Part shown: positions 1-9,092 of the stretch, piece after piece | Numbering within the stretch: position 1 is the first letter of the stretch | Layout of the letters: each line of letters starts with the position of its first letter | Assembly: GCA_026706815.1 (NCBI GenBank) | Contig: JAPOYA010000044.1 | Span: 1 to 64,000 of the forward strand | Direction: 5' to 3' | DNA: 64,000 nt | Source of the DNA: Acidimicrobiaceae bacterium | Lineage (GTDB): Bacteria > Actinomycetota > Acidimicrobiia > Acidimicrobiales > Aldehydirespiratoraceae | The notes under the pieces: generated by a model | What the model was told of the DNA's origin: nothing | Seen by the model: the letters and a program-made list of their open reading frames with translations, nothing else | The model's database searches: none | Translations under genes and position numbers: made by a program

Positions 1-929
1 TGCTTCGGGAACTGCTCGGCGCCGCGGGCTTGCTGGCAGCTGAGATCAACGGCTCTACAGCGGTGCTGCTGCCGGACAGTATCGGCGCATCATCGGCCGG
101 GCCGGTCATCGACGCAGAGTTCTTGGCAGCCTACGGCGCAGACCACATTGTCCACCTCGCCGGAGCAGTGGCCGAGGAAGACGTCGCCGCGGCTTCGGCT
201 ATTTGGGCCGCAGATCGACTGCCTTGGGCGATATTGGCGCCCGGCACTTCCGCAGGCCGAGAGGTCGCCTCTCGGGTGGCCGCCGATCTCGGTGCCGGCC
301 TCGCCGGCGACGCGGTGGAGTTCGATGTGCAAGACGGGCGCCTCGTGGCCTGGAAATCAGCTTTCGGCGGACAACTCATCGTCGCGGTTCACACACGTAC
401 CCCCGTGCAGCTGGCAACGGTACGCGCCGGCGTGCTGCCGACGCCGGAGGCCCTCGAACCCGGCCGGCGGAAGATACCCGCGGAGGAGCATATCGAGGTC
501 AGTCCCAGAGGCCGGCTTCGGGTGATCGCCCGCCGCCGGGACGACGACATCGACGTCCTGGCCGACGCTGCGACGGTCATAGCGGTAGGCCAAGGAGTCG
601 ACCCGGCGGACTATCCGAAGCTTGACCCTCTGCTCAGGCTCCTTGACGCCGAACTCGCTTGCACCCGCAAAGTCACCGACAACGGTTGGATGCCCCACGC
701 CCGCCAGATCGGCATCACCGGACGCAGCATCTCGCCACGGCTGTTCGTCATGATCGGCGCCAGCGGCAAGTTCAACCACACCGTGGGCATCCGCGGCGCG
801 TTGTCTGTGCTGGCGATCACCAACGACCCGGAGGCCCCCGCTTGGGAACACGCCGATGCCGGGATCGTCGGCGACTGGCAAGAGGTGCTCCCCCTTCTCC
901 TCGCCGAGATCGAGAGCCTCGATGCTTGA
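1..929 (+). CDS. etfA: Electron transfer flavoprotein alpha subunit, 5' partial
   Basis: The alpha subunit of ETF binds FAD and passes electrons from acyl-CoA and related dehydrogenases to the respiratory chain. The frame is open to the left edge (codons in phase from base 3), so roughly the first 20 residues are missing. The N-terminal nucleotide-binding-like domain is followed by the C-terminal FAD domain, recognised by ARQIGITGRSISPRL, IGASGKFNH, ITNDPEAP and AGIVGDWQEVLP, which match the family's FAD-binding segments in order. etfB would be expected just upstream, outside the window. The acyl-CoA dehydrogenase at 22.1-23.3 kb is a plausible electron donor; that link is inference. Confidence 0.93.
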   Translation, partial: LRELLGAAGLLAAEINGSTAVLLPDSIGASSAGPVIDAEFLAAYGADHIVHLAGAVAEEDVAAASAIWAADRLPWAILAPGTSAGREVASRVAADLGAGLAGDAVEFDVQDGRLVAWKSAFGGQLIVAVHTRTPVQLATVRAGVLPTPEALEPGRRKIPAEEHIEVSPRGRLRVIARRRDDDIDVLADAATVIAVGQGVDPADYPKLDPLLRLLDAELACTRKVTDNGWMPHARQIGITGRSISPRLFVMIGASGKFNHTVGIRGALSVLAITNDPEAPAWEHADAGIVGDWQEVLPLLLAEIESLDA

Positions 930-953
930 GCAGCGGCCCCCGGGCTGTCGCCA

Positions 954-1448
954 GTGAACCGCGAGCTGGCGCTGCAAACGCTGGGGCTGGGCCGAGACGC
1001 GCAAGGCGAAGACGTAACGCGGGCCTACCGCAGGCTGATTCGCAAGGCTCATCCCGACGTCGGCGGCGACACCGCCGAAGCAGCGCGTATCACCGAAGCC
1101 TACGCCTGGCTGCAACAGGCGCCGCCGCTCAGAGGCCCCTCGCCTTCTCCCCCGCGCGCAAACTCATCCGATGAGAAGCTGGTGCTGCTGCTGCCACCCG
1201 GGGACGTCTTCGCTCGGCTGTGCGAGTTGGGACACCGACTCGGCGAGCTCAGTTACGCGGACCCTGAAGCGGGGATCATGCAAGTGACCTTCACTGCGCT
1301 CAACTCGGTTCCCTGCCAGCTCATGGCCACGGTCGTCCCCAGTGCCAATCCCAGAGAATCCCAAGTCGAATTCACGCTCGAGCCACTCGCCAACGGACAG
1401 CCTCCACCCATAGCTGCTGTGGTCGCCCACATGTTCCGCGCCCTGTGA
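954..1448 (+). CDS. J-domain (DnaJ-like) protein
   Basis: A 164-residue protein with a GTG start 24 bases after etfA. Residues 3-52 form a compact J-domain: the tripeptide H33-P34-D35, which stimulates the ATPase of Hsp70, lies in AHPDVGGD, with YRRLIRKA before it and ITEAYAWL after it. There is no Gly/Phe region or zinc finger, so it is not a full DnaJ. Residues 75-164 form a second domain I do not recognise. Probably a specialised co-chaperone. The close spacing suggests co-transcription with etfA. Confidence 0.75.
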   Translation: MNRELALQTLGLGRDAQGEDVTRAYRRLIRKAHPDVGGDTAEAARITEAYAWLQQAPPLRGPSPSPPRANSSDEKLVLLLPPGDVFARLCELGHRLGELSYADPEAGIMQVTFTALNSVPCQLMATVVPSANPRESQVEFTLEPLANGQPPPIAAVVAHMFRAL

Positions 1449-1537
1449 GCATTGGGCGGCGCTGTGGAAATCCTTGTCGTCCGCTGACTTTGAACCGGCC
1501 TGCGGCCTCGCTTGCCGTGGCGCTCAAACGCTCCGGC

Positions 1538-3001
1538 CTAGACCCAGGGGCAGTTGGAGTTGCGGTCTCCGAAAGCGTCGCCTGTGCGGTAGCGCTCAAG
1601 GGCGAAGGGCTTGAGCTCGTCGGGTTTCTGGCCGTACACGAGCATCTGGGCGGTGAGTTTGCCCACGCCGATCATCTTGAAGCCGTGGTTGGAGTCGGCG
1701 ATCACCCAGGCATTGTCGGCCACGTAGTCGAACACCGGCACATTGTCAGGAGTGAATGCCCCGATCCCGCCGTTGCGGCGTTCCTTGAAGTAGGGCCGCA
1801 GGTTCTCGAGTCGCTTGAACAGCATGCCGAGGGTTGCGCAGTAGTAGTCGGCGAACCACTGCTCGGCCTGGTACACGTCGTTGAGGTGGCCGTAGGGTTC
1901 GACGGCTGCTTCGGGGCCGATCTTCACGGGGATGGTCCCGCCCTGAAGGCCCGGCGCGCCCACTCGTTCGGCCGCATACCGCACATAGGAGTAGAAGTGG
2001 TCCTTGAGCAGCGTGTCGTCTTCTCCGTACACGGGCGTGTTCATGAGCTCGACGTGCAGAACGGGTGAATCCTTGTGCTGCGCCGTCCGAAAATCCACGC
2101 CCTCCGGCAACAGCACCTCGCCCTCCAGCAAGCGCCAATAGGTCCACATGTCGGCCTGGGCCTCCACATGGCCGTCGGGGTACCCGACGTCGATGTGAGA
2201 AGGGCCACCGAGCCATTCCCAGTGCTCGGGCGTCCATGCTCCCGCGCCCACCACCACTTGCTCGCAGGCGATGGGGCCGTGGTCGGTCTCGACCGCGATG
2301 ACTGAGCCTGACGCGTCGAGCTTGTAGCCGGTGACGCTGACGCCGTAGACGCGCTGCACGCCCCACTGCCGGCACTTCTGATCGAGCCCCCATACCGCCA
2401 TATGGGTGCCCGCGTAGCCCGAGCGGAGTTCGTGCAGCACCACGTCGCAGTTCTCTGTCTTGAAATCGGGCCACAAGCCCGTCAGGAACGCATGGGCTTC
2501 CGAGCCCGTGTAGAGATCCGATGGATATCCACTGGCTGCCTGCGAAGCCTGTAGCTTGACGTAGTCAGCCTCCTGATTGGCCTCCCCCACCGACACGTAG
2601 CCGACTTGCTGGAAGCCGAAATTCACTGGATCGGACTCCCACACCTCCACGCTGGCTCGCAGGATGGCGTGCAGCGGACCGGTCATATACAGGTTTCGGA
2701 TGCAGCCGCAGGCCAATCCCGTGGCTCCTGCACCGGGGCCTTGTTTATCGATCAGCACCACGTCGCTGCCCTTGCCTTTGCCGGAGCGTTCCAGATACAC
2801 GGCGAGGTGGTATGCGCTCGACAGTCCGTGGATCCCGGCGCCCACCACGACGAACCGCGCGCTCGCCGGGAGCGGCACTGCCTCGAACACCGGGATCACG
2901 GCAGGGTTGGCGACACGTCCATCTGCTTCGGGCGGCAGCGGGCGGTTGGCGAAGGGATACCACTGGTTGTGTCCTGTGGGGTTGGGCACGCTGATCGTCA
3001 T
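1538..3001 (-). CDS. FAD-dependent oxidoreductase (DadA/sarcosine-oxidase-like)
   Basis: A 487-residue flavoprotein of the DAO family, which oxidises amines or amino acids. The dinucleotide-binding motif VVVGAGIHG is at residues 51-59, and the C-terminal FAD/substrate segment reads PDNVPVFD then SNHGFKMIGVGK. The start at 3001 is chosen because GGAGAA lies just upstream and the N-terminus MTISVPNPTG follows; the frame extends further upstream without a better start. Length fits the family. The substrate cannot be read from sequence. It is convergent with the J-domain gene and divergent from the phosphofructokinase. Confidence 0.82.
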   Translation of the reverse strand: MTISVPNPTGHNQWYPFANRPLPPEADGRVANPAVIPVFEAVPLPASARFVVVGAGIHGLSSAYHLAVYLERSGKGKGSDVVLIDKQGPGAGATGLACGCIRNLYMTGPLHAILRASVEVWESDPVNFGFQQVGYVSVGEANQEADYVKLQASQAASGYPSDLYTGSEAHAFLTGLWPDFKTENCDVVLHELRSGYAGTHMAVWGLDQKCRQWGVQRVYGVSVTGYKLDASGSVIAVETDHGPIACEQVVVGAGAWTPEHWEWLGGPSHIDVGYPDGHVEAQADMWTYWRLLEGEVLLPEGVDFRTAQHKDSPVLHVELMNTPVYGEDDTLLKDHFYSYVRYAAERVGAPGLQGGTIPVKIGPEAAVEPYGHLNDVYQAEQWFADYYCATLGMLFKRLENLRPYFKERRNGGIGAFTPDNVPVFDYVADNAWVIADSNHGFKMIGVGKLTAQMLVYGQKPDELKPFALERYRTGDAFGDRNSNCPWV

Positions 3002-3251
3002 GATTTCTCCGCTTGGGTTCGGAGTGGGCGCTCCATGAGCGGGCGGCTCGGCCACCTGTGTGCGAAAGTCCTCAGGCGGCTTCCGTGGGTCATCGGAGTG
3101 CAGCGAGGATGTTGCATCGTAGCGGCGATCGCTCGGGGAGACGTCGTCGCCTCGTCGAAGGATCCGAGCCGGGCGTTTCGGCGAGAGGCATCAGAGGCGA
3201 AGATAACATGCTTCGGTTGTCGTCCACGGTCGGCGTTTGGGAGGTGCTCAG

Positions 3252-4400
3252 ATGAGAATCGCTGTCTTGACGGGCGGAGGCGACGTCCCGGGCTTGAACC
3301 CCTGTCTCAAAACTGCCGTGAACCGGATCTGCGACAGCGGTTCGGAGGTGATCGGCATCCGCCGCGGCTGGGGCGGGTTGGTCAATGCGGACCCCGGCGA
3401 CGCGGCGTCGCTTGCCGCCAACACAATGGCCTTGACGCCCGGAGTGGTCCGCAAGATCGACCGCACGGGAGGCACATTTCTGCACACCTCTCGCTCGAAC
3501 CCCGGACGGGTCGCGAGCGCGGACGTTCCGCCGTTCCTGCGCTCGCGCTGCTCAGGCGGCGGGCCCCACGATCTGACCTCGAACGCAGTGGCGGTGCTGG
3601 AAGCGCTCGGCGTCGACGCGCTGATAGCGATCGGCGGCGACGACACTTTGTCGTACGCCCTGAGAATGCACAACGAAGGCGTGCCCGTCATCGCCATCCC
3701 GAAGACAATGGACAACGATGTGCACGGAACGGACTACTGCATCGGTTTCTCCACCGCTGTCAGCCGGGGAGTCGAGTTCATTCACAGCCTGCGAACCAGC
3801 ACCGGTTCTCACGAGCGGATCGCGGTGGTCGAACTGTTCGGGCGGTATTCGGGCGAGACTTCGTTGATTACTGCTTATCTCGCGGGCGTGGACCGCGCTT
3901 TGATCTCCGAAGTGCCGTTCGACATCGACAAGCTGGCCGAACTGGTGATGAAGGACAAGGCCGACAACCCCTCGAACTATGCGATGGTCACGGTTTCCGA
4001 GGGCGCCTCCATCGAAGGCGGCGAGATTCATCTGTCCGGCGAGGCAGACGCCTATGGGCATCGCAAGCTCGGTGGAATCGGCGCGACGACCGGAGCCTTG
4101 CTCACGGAACGCACCGGCGAGGGCATCATCTTGCAGGAAATCGCCTATCTGATGCGTTCGGGACGCCCGGACAGCCTGGACCTGATGGTCGCTTCCAACT
4201 ACGCGGCAATGGCTTCCAACTTGGCTCTTGAGGGGGTCTCCGGCCGGATGGTCGCGCTGCAGGGCGGCGTCTACACCGACGTTCCCGTCTCGGTCACCGG
4301 CGAAGGGGCGAGACGCGTGGACGTCGGCGAACTCTACGACACCGAGCAGTACCGGCCATTGCTCCGCCATGTGGCCGGCAAACCCATGTTCCTGTACTGA
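3252..4400 (+). CDS. pfp: 6-phosphofructokinase, PPi-type active site
   Basis: A 382-residue PFK (group A fold). The start at 3252 follows GGGAGGTG. The N-terminal GGGDVPGLN (residues 8-16) is the phosphoryl-donor loop, and G128-G129-D130-D131 followed by P150-K151-T152-M153-D154-N155-D156 is the catalytic region. D131 and K151 correspond to E. coli PfkA Gly104 and Gly124. Asp plus Lys at these sites is the known signature of pyrophosphate-dependent enzymes, whereas ATP enzymes carry Gly at both. It therefore probably makes fructose-1,6-bisphosphate with PPi and works reversibly. D154 is the catalytic base. Transcribed divergently from the FAD oxidoreductase gene. Confidence 0.9.
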   Translation: MRIAVLTGGGDVPGLNPCLKTAVNRICDSGSEVIGIRRGWGGLVNADPGDAASLAANTMALTPGVVRKIDRTGGTFLHTSRSNPGRVASADVPPFLRSRCSGGGPHDLTSNAVAVLEALGVDALIAIGGDDTLSYALRMHNEGVPVIAIPKTMDNDVHGTDYCIGFSTAVSRGVEFIHSLRTSTGSHERIAVVELFGRYSGETSLITAYLAGVDRALISEVPFDIDKLAELVMKDKADNPSNYAMVTVSEGASIEGGEIHLSGEADAYGHRKLGGIGATTGALLTERTGEGIILQEIAYLMRSGRPDSLDLMVASNYAAMASNLALEGVSGRMVALQGGVYTDVPVSVTGEGARRVDVGELYDTEQYRPLLRHVAGKPMFLY

Positions 4401-4503
4401 CCCCCATGTCCTGTCCTGGCCCCACGTCCTGGCCCCATGTCCTGTAGTGGCCGCTTGACTTCGGCTGCTCGTTCGCGGACGCCTCGCATCCGGCCCGACA
4501 GGG

Positions 4504-4523
4504 CTAGTAGACGCTAGTAGACG
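4504..4523. repeat. 10-bp tandem duplication at the 3' end of the sterol-reductase-like gene
   Basis: CTAGTAGACG occurs twice in tandem. The copy at 4514-4523 contains the stop codon of the minus-strand gene and its last Val-Tyr codons; the other copy lies just beyond it. The preceding intergenic stretch (about 4401-4450) also repeats variants of CCCCATGTCCTG three times. Probably small slippage duplications in a convergent intergenic region; no terminator hairpin was recognised. Confidence 0.6.
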
Positions 4524-5650
4524 CCGGGAAAGATCCTGTAGGGGACCCGCTGTTGGTACTCCGCCCATTTCTCGGGGCCGTACTTCTCCGCGCAACGCTT
4601 GTCGTCCTCGATCTGGCGAGGCACGAAGAAGGAGATGATGAAAATGGCGTAGGTCCAGGCCCACAAGTTGGTGAAGTGGCCCCAGACAAGCCCCATGGAG
4701 ACGGCGTACAGTCCCTCTCCGAAATAGTTGAAGTGCCGCGCCCGCCCCCAGAATCCGCTGCACAGAATCTTGCGGTCACCGGCCTCGATGTACTCGGGCT
4801 CGATGACGCCGAGGAACTTGCGTTCCGGCCAGCGTTTGAAGGTGTACTTCTGAAGGTTGGCGCCGCGGCCGATCACCCAGCCGGTGAGGAACAACAACGC
4901 TGAGCCGATCAGCCAGACACTGGTCCATCCCGTGGAGAAGCCCGGATCGGAGACCGGCGCCAGACCCCACAGCGGCACGAGGAACATCCAGCCCCACACG
5001 AACGGTCCTCCCCAGACGAGCTTGAAACCGACGTTCTCGTGGATGAGGTCGTAGGTGTAGAGCTGTACCCGTTCGAAGACGAAATAGTCGAGGAGATAGA
5101 ACGAGTTGATGACGACGTAGAGGTAGAGGCCCGGATTGGAGTCCGCGACGTTCTCGTGGTGCCAGTAGGCCCCGGACCAGGCGTTGAGCGAGAACATCGT
5201 CCCACCCACGAGGTAGAAGAACATTTTCATGTCAAAGCGGCGGTTGAAGTACTGAAGTTCTTGGGCGCGCCCGAACCACCACGCCTGGAAGCGGTTCTTC
5301 TGCTCGCCCTCCGGCTGGGTGAACACCAGGAGTGTGGTGGCGATGACCGCGATCACAAACCCGCCGGCAATCGCGTACATGGTGGAGCGGTAGAACCAGT
5401 CCCGTGGCATCCCGGTGAGCTCGAACCACCACACAATGTGCGCCAACACGAACACCAGCAGTCCGTTGAGGCGGTATTGGAGGGGTGCGCCGGTCTCGCG
5501 GTTGACGACATAGCCGCTCACACGACGGGCGGGCAGGATCATGTGCGCTGTGAAGAGGGCGACGCAGACGAACAGCGGAGTCAAGAACCCCAGCACCACT
5601 TCGCCTCCGGACAGTTCGAACAGATGGTCGATTCCGAGCCAGTCGATCAT
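4514..5650 (-). CDS. ERG4/ERG24-type sterol reductase family membrane protein
   Basis: A 378-residue polytopic membrane protein with about nine hydrophobic segments. The C-terminal third carries the family signature: SGFWGRARHFNYFGEG, the equivalent of the conserved RHxNYxG motif, and the tail KYGPEKWAEYQQRVPYRIFP, close to the end of delta-14/delta-24(28) sterol reductases. Eukaryotic members reduce sterol double bonds with NADPH; bacterial homologues are mostly uncharacterised and may act on steroids or other isoprenoids. GGAG lies about 8 bases before the ATG. No squalene cyclase or other sterol synthesis gene is in the window, so the substrate is unknown. Confidence 0.75.
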   Translation of the reverse strand: MIDWLGIDHLFELSGGEVVLGFLTPLFVCVALFTAHMILPARRVSGYVVNRETGAPLQYRLNGLLVFVLAHIVWWFELTGMPRDWFYRSTMYAIAGGFVIAVIATTLLVFTQPEGEQKNRFQAWWFGRAQELQYFNRRFDMKMFFYLVGGTMFSLNAWSGAYWHHENVADSNPGLYLYVVINSFYLLDYFVFERVQLYTYDLIHENVGFKLVWGGPFVWGWMFLVPLWGLAPVSDPGFSTGWTSVWLIGSALLFLTGWVIGRGANLQKYTFKRWPERKFLGVIEPEYIEAGDRKILCSGFWGRARHFNYFGEGLYAVSMGLVWGHFTNLWAWTYAIFIISFFVPRQIEDDKRCAEKYGPEKWAEYQQRVPYRIFPGVY

Positions 5651-5819
5651 GGTCCACTCCTCTGAGCGGTCCTCTCACCGGAGACGCCGGGACAAGCCGG
5701 TATCACTGCGGCGCCCTGAGCGGTCGCCATGCCGAGGTCCTGACCCGGGGCGACAGGAGTTGCCAGTTGTCGATCCCTGCACGGCATCGTTGCGCCGAAC
5801 GAGGCAGGAGCATCTGGCC

Positions 5820-7283
5820 TCACGCTGGTTCAGCCAACAATTTCGTCTGCAGGAACTCTTCGAGGCCTGCCACTCCATTCTCGCGTCCGATCCCGGACTG
5901 CTTGTAGCCGCCGAAAGGAGCGTCGGCTGCGTGCCACATCCCACCGTTCACGCTCAGCGTCCCTGTTCGGATCCGCCGGGCGACGCTGAGCGCTCGGGAA
6001 CGATCAGTCGCGAGCACACCCCCGGACAGGCCGTACTTCGAGTTGTTCGCGATGCGCACCGCGTCGTCATCCCCATCATGGGGCAGCACCACCAGAACCG
6101 GTCCGAATACTTCGTCTTGAGCGATCTCGCTGTTCTCGTCGGCGCCGACGATCACTGTCGGCTCGAAGAAAAAGCCCTTGTCGTGATTTGTCGGCGAGCC
6201 GCCGGTCACTACGGTTGCACCGGCCTCAACCGCGCGGTCGACCATGCCCTGCACCCTGTCGCGCTGCTCGGAGCTGATCAGAGGCCCGACGTAATTGGCC
6301 GCATCGAATGGATCGCCGACCCCGAAACCCTCGAAGATCTCGGTTGTCGTCTTCACTGCGCGGTCCATGTTCTCTCGGGGCACCAGCAAACGCGAAGTGA
6401 TGGCACACCCCTGCCCGGCGTGGGAGTTGGCAAGCATCGAGCAAGTGAGAGCTCCCCCGTCCACATTCTCCTCGTCGAGCACCACCATCGCCGACTTGCC
6501 GCCCAACTCGAGGAAGACTTTCTTCAATGTTGAACTGGCTGCAGCCATGATCGACTTGCCGACCGCGGTCGAACCGGTGAAGGTGACCATGTCGACGTCC
6601 GGATCCGTCGTCATGACGACCCCGGTCTCGACCTCGCTGGAGGCGAGCACGTTCACCACTCCGGCCGGCATGTCGGTGTGCTCGGCGATCATGCGGCCGA
6701 GCGCCAGGGTGATGAGCGGAGCGTCCGGAGCCCCTTTGAGCACGACCGTGCAGCCTGCGGCCAAAGCCGGACCCAGCTTCGCCAGGTTCAACTGCGTCGG
6801 ATAGTTGTAGGCGGAGATGGCGCTGACCACTCCATAGGGCTCACGCTCAACCCAGCGTCGGTGCATCCCCCCGTAGGCCTCGGCTACACCGAGATCGACT
6901 GTTCCGTCGTATGTCCCGGCAAGGTCGGCGTAGTAGTCGAGGATCCCGATGGGGCCTTCGAGTGCCGGGCCGCTCGTCATCACGATCGGCACGCCCACCT
7001 CGGAGACTGTCAGCGTGCGCAGGTCCTCGAGGTTGTCGCGCATCGCTCGGGCCAGCTGGCGCATGCACCGGACCCGAAGCCCCGCATCGGCTGACCAGTC
7101 GGTCTCGTCGAAGGCGCGCCGAGCCGCGCCGATCGCTTGCTCGACATCGACAACCGTTGCATCGGCCGCCTCGCCGACGAGTTCCTCGGTCGCGGGATTC
7201 AGCGACGTGAATGTTCGATCTCCGGTGGCGGCGACGAGCTCGCCGTCGATGAGCAGTTGGTTCTCTTGGTTCCAGAACGCCAT
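5820..7283 (-). CDS. NAD(P)-dependent aldehyde dehydrogenase
   Basis: A 487-residue member of the ALDH superfamily, oxidising an aldehyde to an acid. It has the oxyanion Asn in SAYNYP, the cofactor loop FTGSTAVGK, the general-base Glu in FLELGGKS, the nucleophilic Cys in HAGQGC and the C-terminal PFGGYKQSGIGRENG. Full length for the family. A possible -10 hexamer TATACT lies about a dozen bases upstream of the ATG. It precedes the maleate isomerase-like gene on the same DNA strand, so transcription runs from the dioxygenase/isomerase genes toward it, with a 150-base gap. Confidence 0.9.
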   Translation of the reverse strand: MAFWNQENQLLIDGELVAATGDRTFTSLNPATEELVGEAADATVVDVEQAIGAARRAFDETDWSADAGLRVRCMRQLARAMRDNLEDLRTLTVSEVGVPIVMTSGPALEGPIGILDYYADLAGTYDGTVDLGVAEAYGGMHRRWVEREPYGVVSAISAYNYPTQLNLAKLGPALAAGCTVVLKGAPDAPLITLALGRMIAEHTDMPAGVVNVLASSEVETGVVMTTDPDVDMVTFTGSTAVGKSIMAAASSTLKKVFLELGGKSAMVVLDEENVDGGALTCSMLANSHAGQGCAITSRLLVPRENMDRAVKTTTEIFEGFGVGDPFDAANYVGPLISSEQRDRVQGMVDRAVEAGATVVTGGSPTNHDKGFFFEPTVIVGADENSEIAQDEVFGPVLVVLPHDGDDDAVRIANNSKYGLSGGVLATDRSRALSVARRIRTGTLSVNGGMWHAADAPFGGYKQSGIGRENGVAGLEEFLQTKLLAEPA

Positions 7284-7434
7284 AGAGGGCCAGAGTATAG
7301 GCAGACTATTGGCGCTCGGACAGGTCCGGGGCAGCGAGCCATGCCCCGAGCGGCCCTTGCCACCTCTGCAAGCCCGTCCGCGCGGCGACCACCGTGAGCG
7401 CCGAACTCCTCGAATACAAGCGTCAGCGAACCCC

Positions 7435-8214
7435 TCAGAGCAAGATCTGTCGTTTGAAGATCTGTCCGTGTCCGTCTAGTTCGACGTTCGCCCCCGCTAG
7501 CCGGAGCAGATGCCAGAACAGGGCCATGTTGCTCGACACCACGGGAATGCCCGCCTCGTCCTCGATATCAGACACGGTCTTGAGGACGCGCAGGCTGGTG
7601 CATGAGACGAACACCGCATCGCTTTCAGCGCTCGCGACAGCGCGGACTCCCGCAGCGATCGACGCCTCGGAGATACGGGCGACGATGAGATCGCTGGGTT
7701 CCAGAAAGGAGCCGAGCGCGGTGACCGACAACCCGGCATCCGCGAAGTGCTCGGCAATCGCTGCCGTGACGTCAGCGGTGTACGGGGTCAGCACGGCGAT
7801 TCGCCTGGCCTCTAGGGCATGAAAGGCTGCGACGGCCGCTGTTATCGGGTTGCTGCAGGCCACGCCAGGGTGAGCCGCTCGGATACCGGCTGTCACTTTG
7901 GCCTCACCGATGAGTGCAGCGGCCGAGGTGCAGCCGTAGCCGATGGCGTCGAAGCCGAAATCTGCAGGCAGCAGCCCGGCGGCGATGGGCAGCCGTTGTT
8001 CCATGTCGGTCAGCGTGCGGGGCGTCACCTCGACGTCGTTGGGAATGCGCGAGTGATAGAACTCGACTCCCTCGACGTCGAGCATCCGAGCCTCGGCTTC
8101 GATGGTCTGGTCGCTCTGCAGAACGATCAGGCCGAGGCGTGCCCGCGGTCCGCAGCCTTCATCGGTCTCGAAAGGCAGCTTCACGAGATCGGGCGCCGTC
8201 ACCTCGTCGCTCAC
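7435..8214 (-). CDS. Maleate isomerase / arylmalonate decarboxylase / EutA-like protein
   Basis: A 259-residue protein of the Asp/Glu racemase superfamily. The two catalytic cysteines are visible: C95 in GYGCTSA and C205 in VSCTSLR, the pair typical of maleate cis-trans isomerases and EutA of ectoine catabolism. The GTG at 8214 is preferred because AGGAG stands just upstream; a TTG at 8229 would overlap the stop of the preceding dioxygenase gene. It appears to be translated from the same message as the PhyH gene. Exact substrate is not resolvable; EutA-type, maleate isomerase and decarboxylase activities are all possible. Confidence 0.82.
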   Translation of the reverse strand: MSDEVTAPDLVKLPFETDEGCGPRARLGLIVLQSDQTIEAEARMLDVEGVEFYHSRIPNDVEVTPRTLTDMEQRLPIAAGLLPADFGFDAIGYGCTSAAALIGEAKVTAGIRAAHPGVACSNPITAAVAAFHALEARRIAVLTPYTADVTAAIAEHFADAGLSVTALGSFLEPSDLIVARISEASIAAGVRAVASAESDAVFVSCTSLRVLKTVSDIEDEAGIPVVSSNMALFWHLLRLAGANVELDGHGQIFKRQILL

Positions 8215-8225
8215 CTCGTCGCTCC

Positions 8226-9092
8226 TCAAGCCTTGGCCTGCTGGGAGAAGAAAGAGGCGCCCGTGGGCACTTCTGGAAATTCCATCTCATAAGCCGAACA
8301 GCGGACCCGATTGGTGCGGACGCCTCGAACGACTTCACCTTCGTAGCGGCTCGGGAGGTGGTTGACCTGCAGGGGCTTGGAGTCCTCGGCCCGGTACTCG
8401 CAGATGAAGAGCGTGCGGGGCTTGTCCGAGTCGTTGGGAGCCGAACCGTGGAGCAGGCGCGTGTGCATCAGACACGCCGAGCCGGCCGGGCCATGGACCG
8501 CAACAGCATCGGCTGCGTGAGCGGCCTCCACCTCTGCGCTGACCGCGCCGGTGTAGACGCCGTCGTGCCAATGATCGAACAAGTCGCCCAGATGGGTGCC
8601 CGGGACGACCTTCAGCGGCCCGTTCTCCAGCGTGACGCCGTCTAGGAAGAACAGCACGGCTATCAGGTCTTCGTTGGTGTGGGGCTGGAACATGAAATCC
8701 TGGTGGTACTTCACCTCGGTGGCGGATCCAGGGTGTTTGGCGTTGATCTTCGAGTTGTTGTACTCAACGTCGGGCCCGATGAGTTGGGCGACGGCGTCGA
8801 GCGCCCGGTTGTCGCGCATCGCCTCCAGGTAGGCGTCAGAGACATCGACAGGCGATGCGACTCTGCGCAACGCCGGCCGCTGTGGGTTGTGGTCGGCCTC
8901 GAGGTCGAATCGCGCCCGATTCGCCGGCGTTCCCCCGTATGGTTCGGAGTGCTCGCGGCTTTCCTCGACCCAGGCCGCGAAGTCGGCCACAAGCGCCGCG
9001 AGTTGTCGCGGCGTCAACGCCTGTTCGACGAAGGCGTAGCCGTTCTCCCAGTAGGCCTCGATTTCCTCGGGGGAGAGAACGCCGTCACGCAT
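8226..9092 (-). CDS. Phytanoyl-CoA dioxygenase (PhyH) family protein
   Basis: A 288-residue Fe(II)/2-oxoglutarate dioxygenase. H130-x-D132 (in KYHQDFMFQPH) and the distal H215 (in TRLLHGSAPN) form the iron facial triad; the Arg of KPRTLF is the likely oxoglutarate anchor. ENGPLKVVPGTH is also typical. The ATG at 9092 overlaps the stop of the M24 hydrolase gene as TGATG, showing translational coupling. The family includes ectoine hydroxylase and phytanoyl-CoA hydroxylase; the EctD signature is not complete here, so the substrate is open. Confidence 0.85.
   Translation of the reverse strand: MRDGVLSPEEIEAYWENGYAFVEQALTPRQLAALVADFAAWVEESREHSEPYGGTPANRARFDLEADHNPQRPALRRVASPVDVSDAYLEAMRDNRALDAVAQLIGPDVEYNNSKINAKHPGSATEVKYHQDFMFQPHTNEDLIAVLFFLDGVTLENGPLKVVPGTHLGDLFDHWHDGVYTGAVSAEVEAAHAADAVAVHGPAGSACLMHTRLLHGSAPNDSDKPRTLFICEYRAEDSKPLQVNHLPSRYEGEVVRGVRTNRVRCSAYEMEFPEVPTGASFFSQQAKA

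Noticed and set aside
357-1115. Long minus-strand open frame opposite etfA
   Set aside because: High-GC shadow of a well-supported gene; the translation has no recognisable domain and is rich in Arg, Gly and Val.
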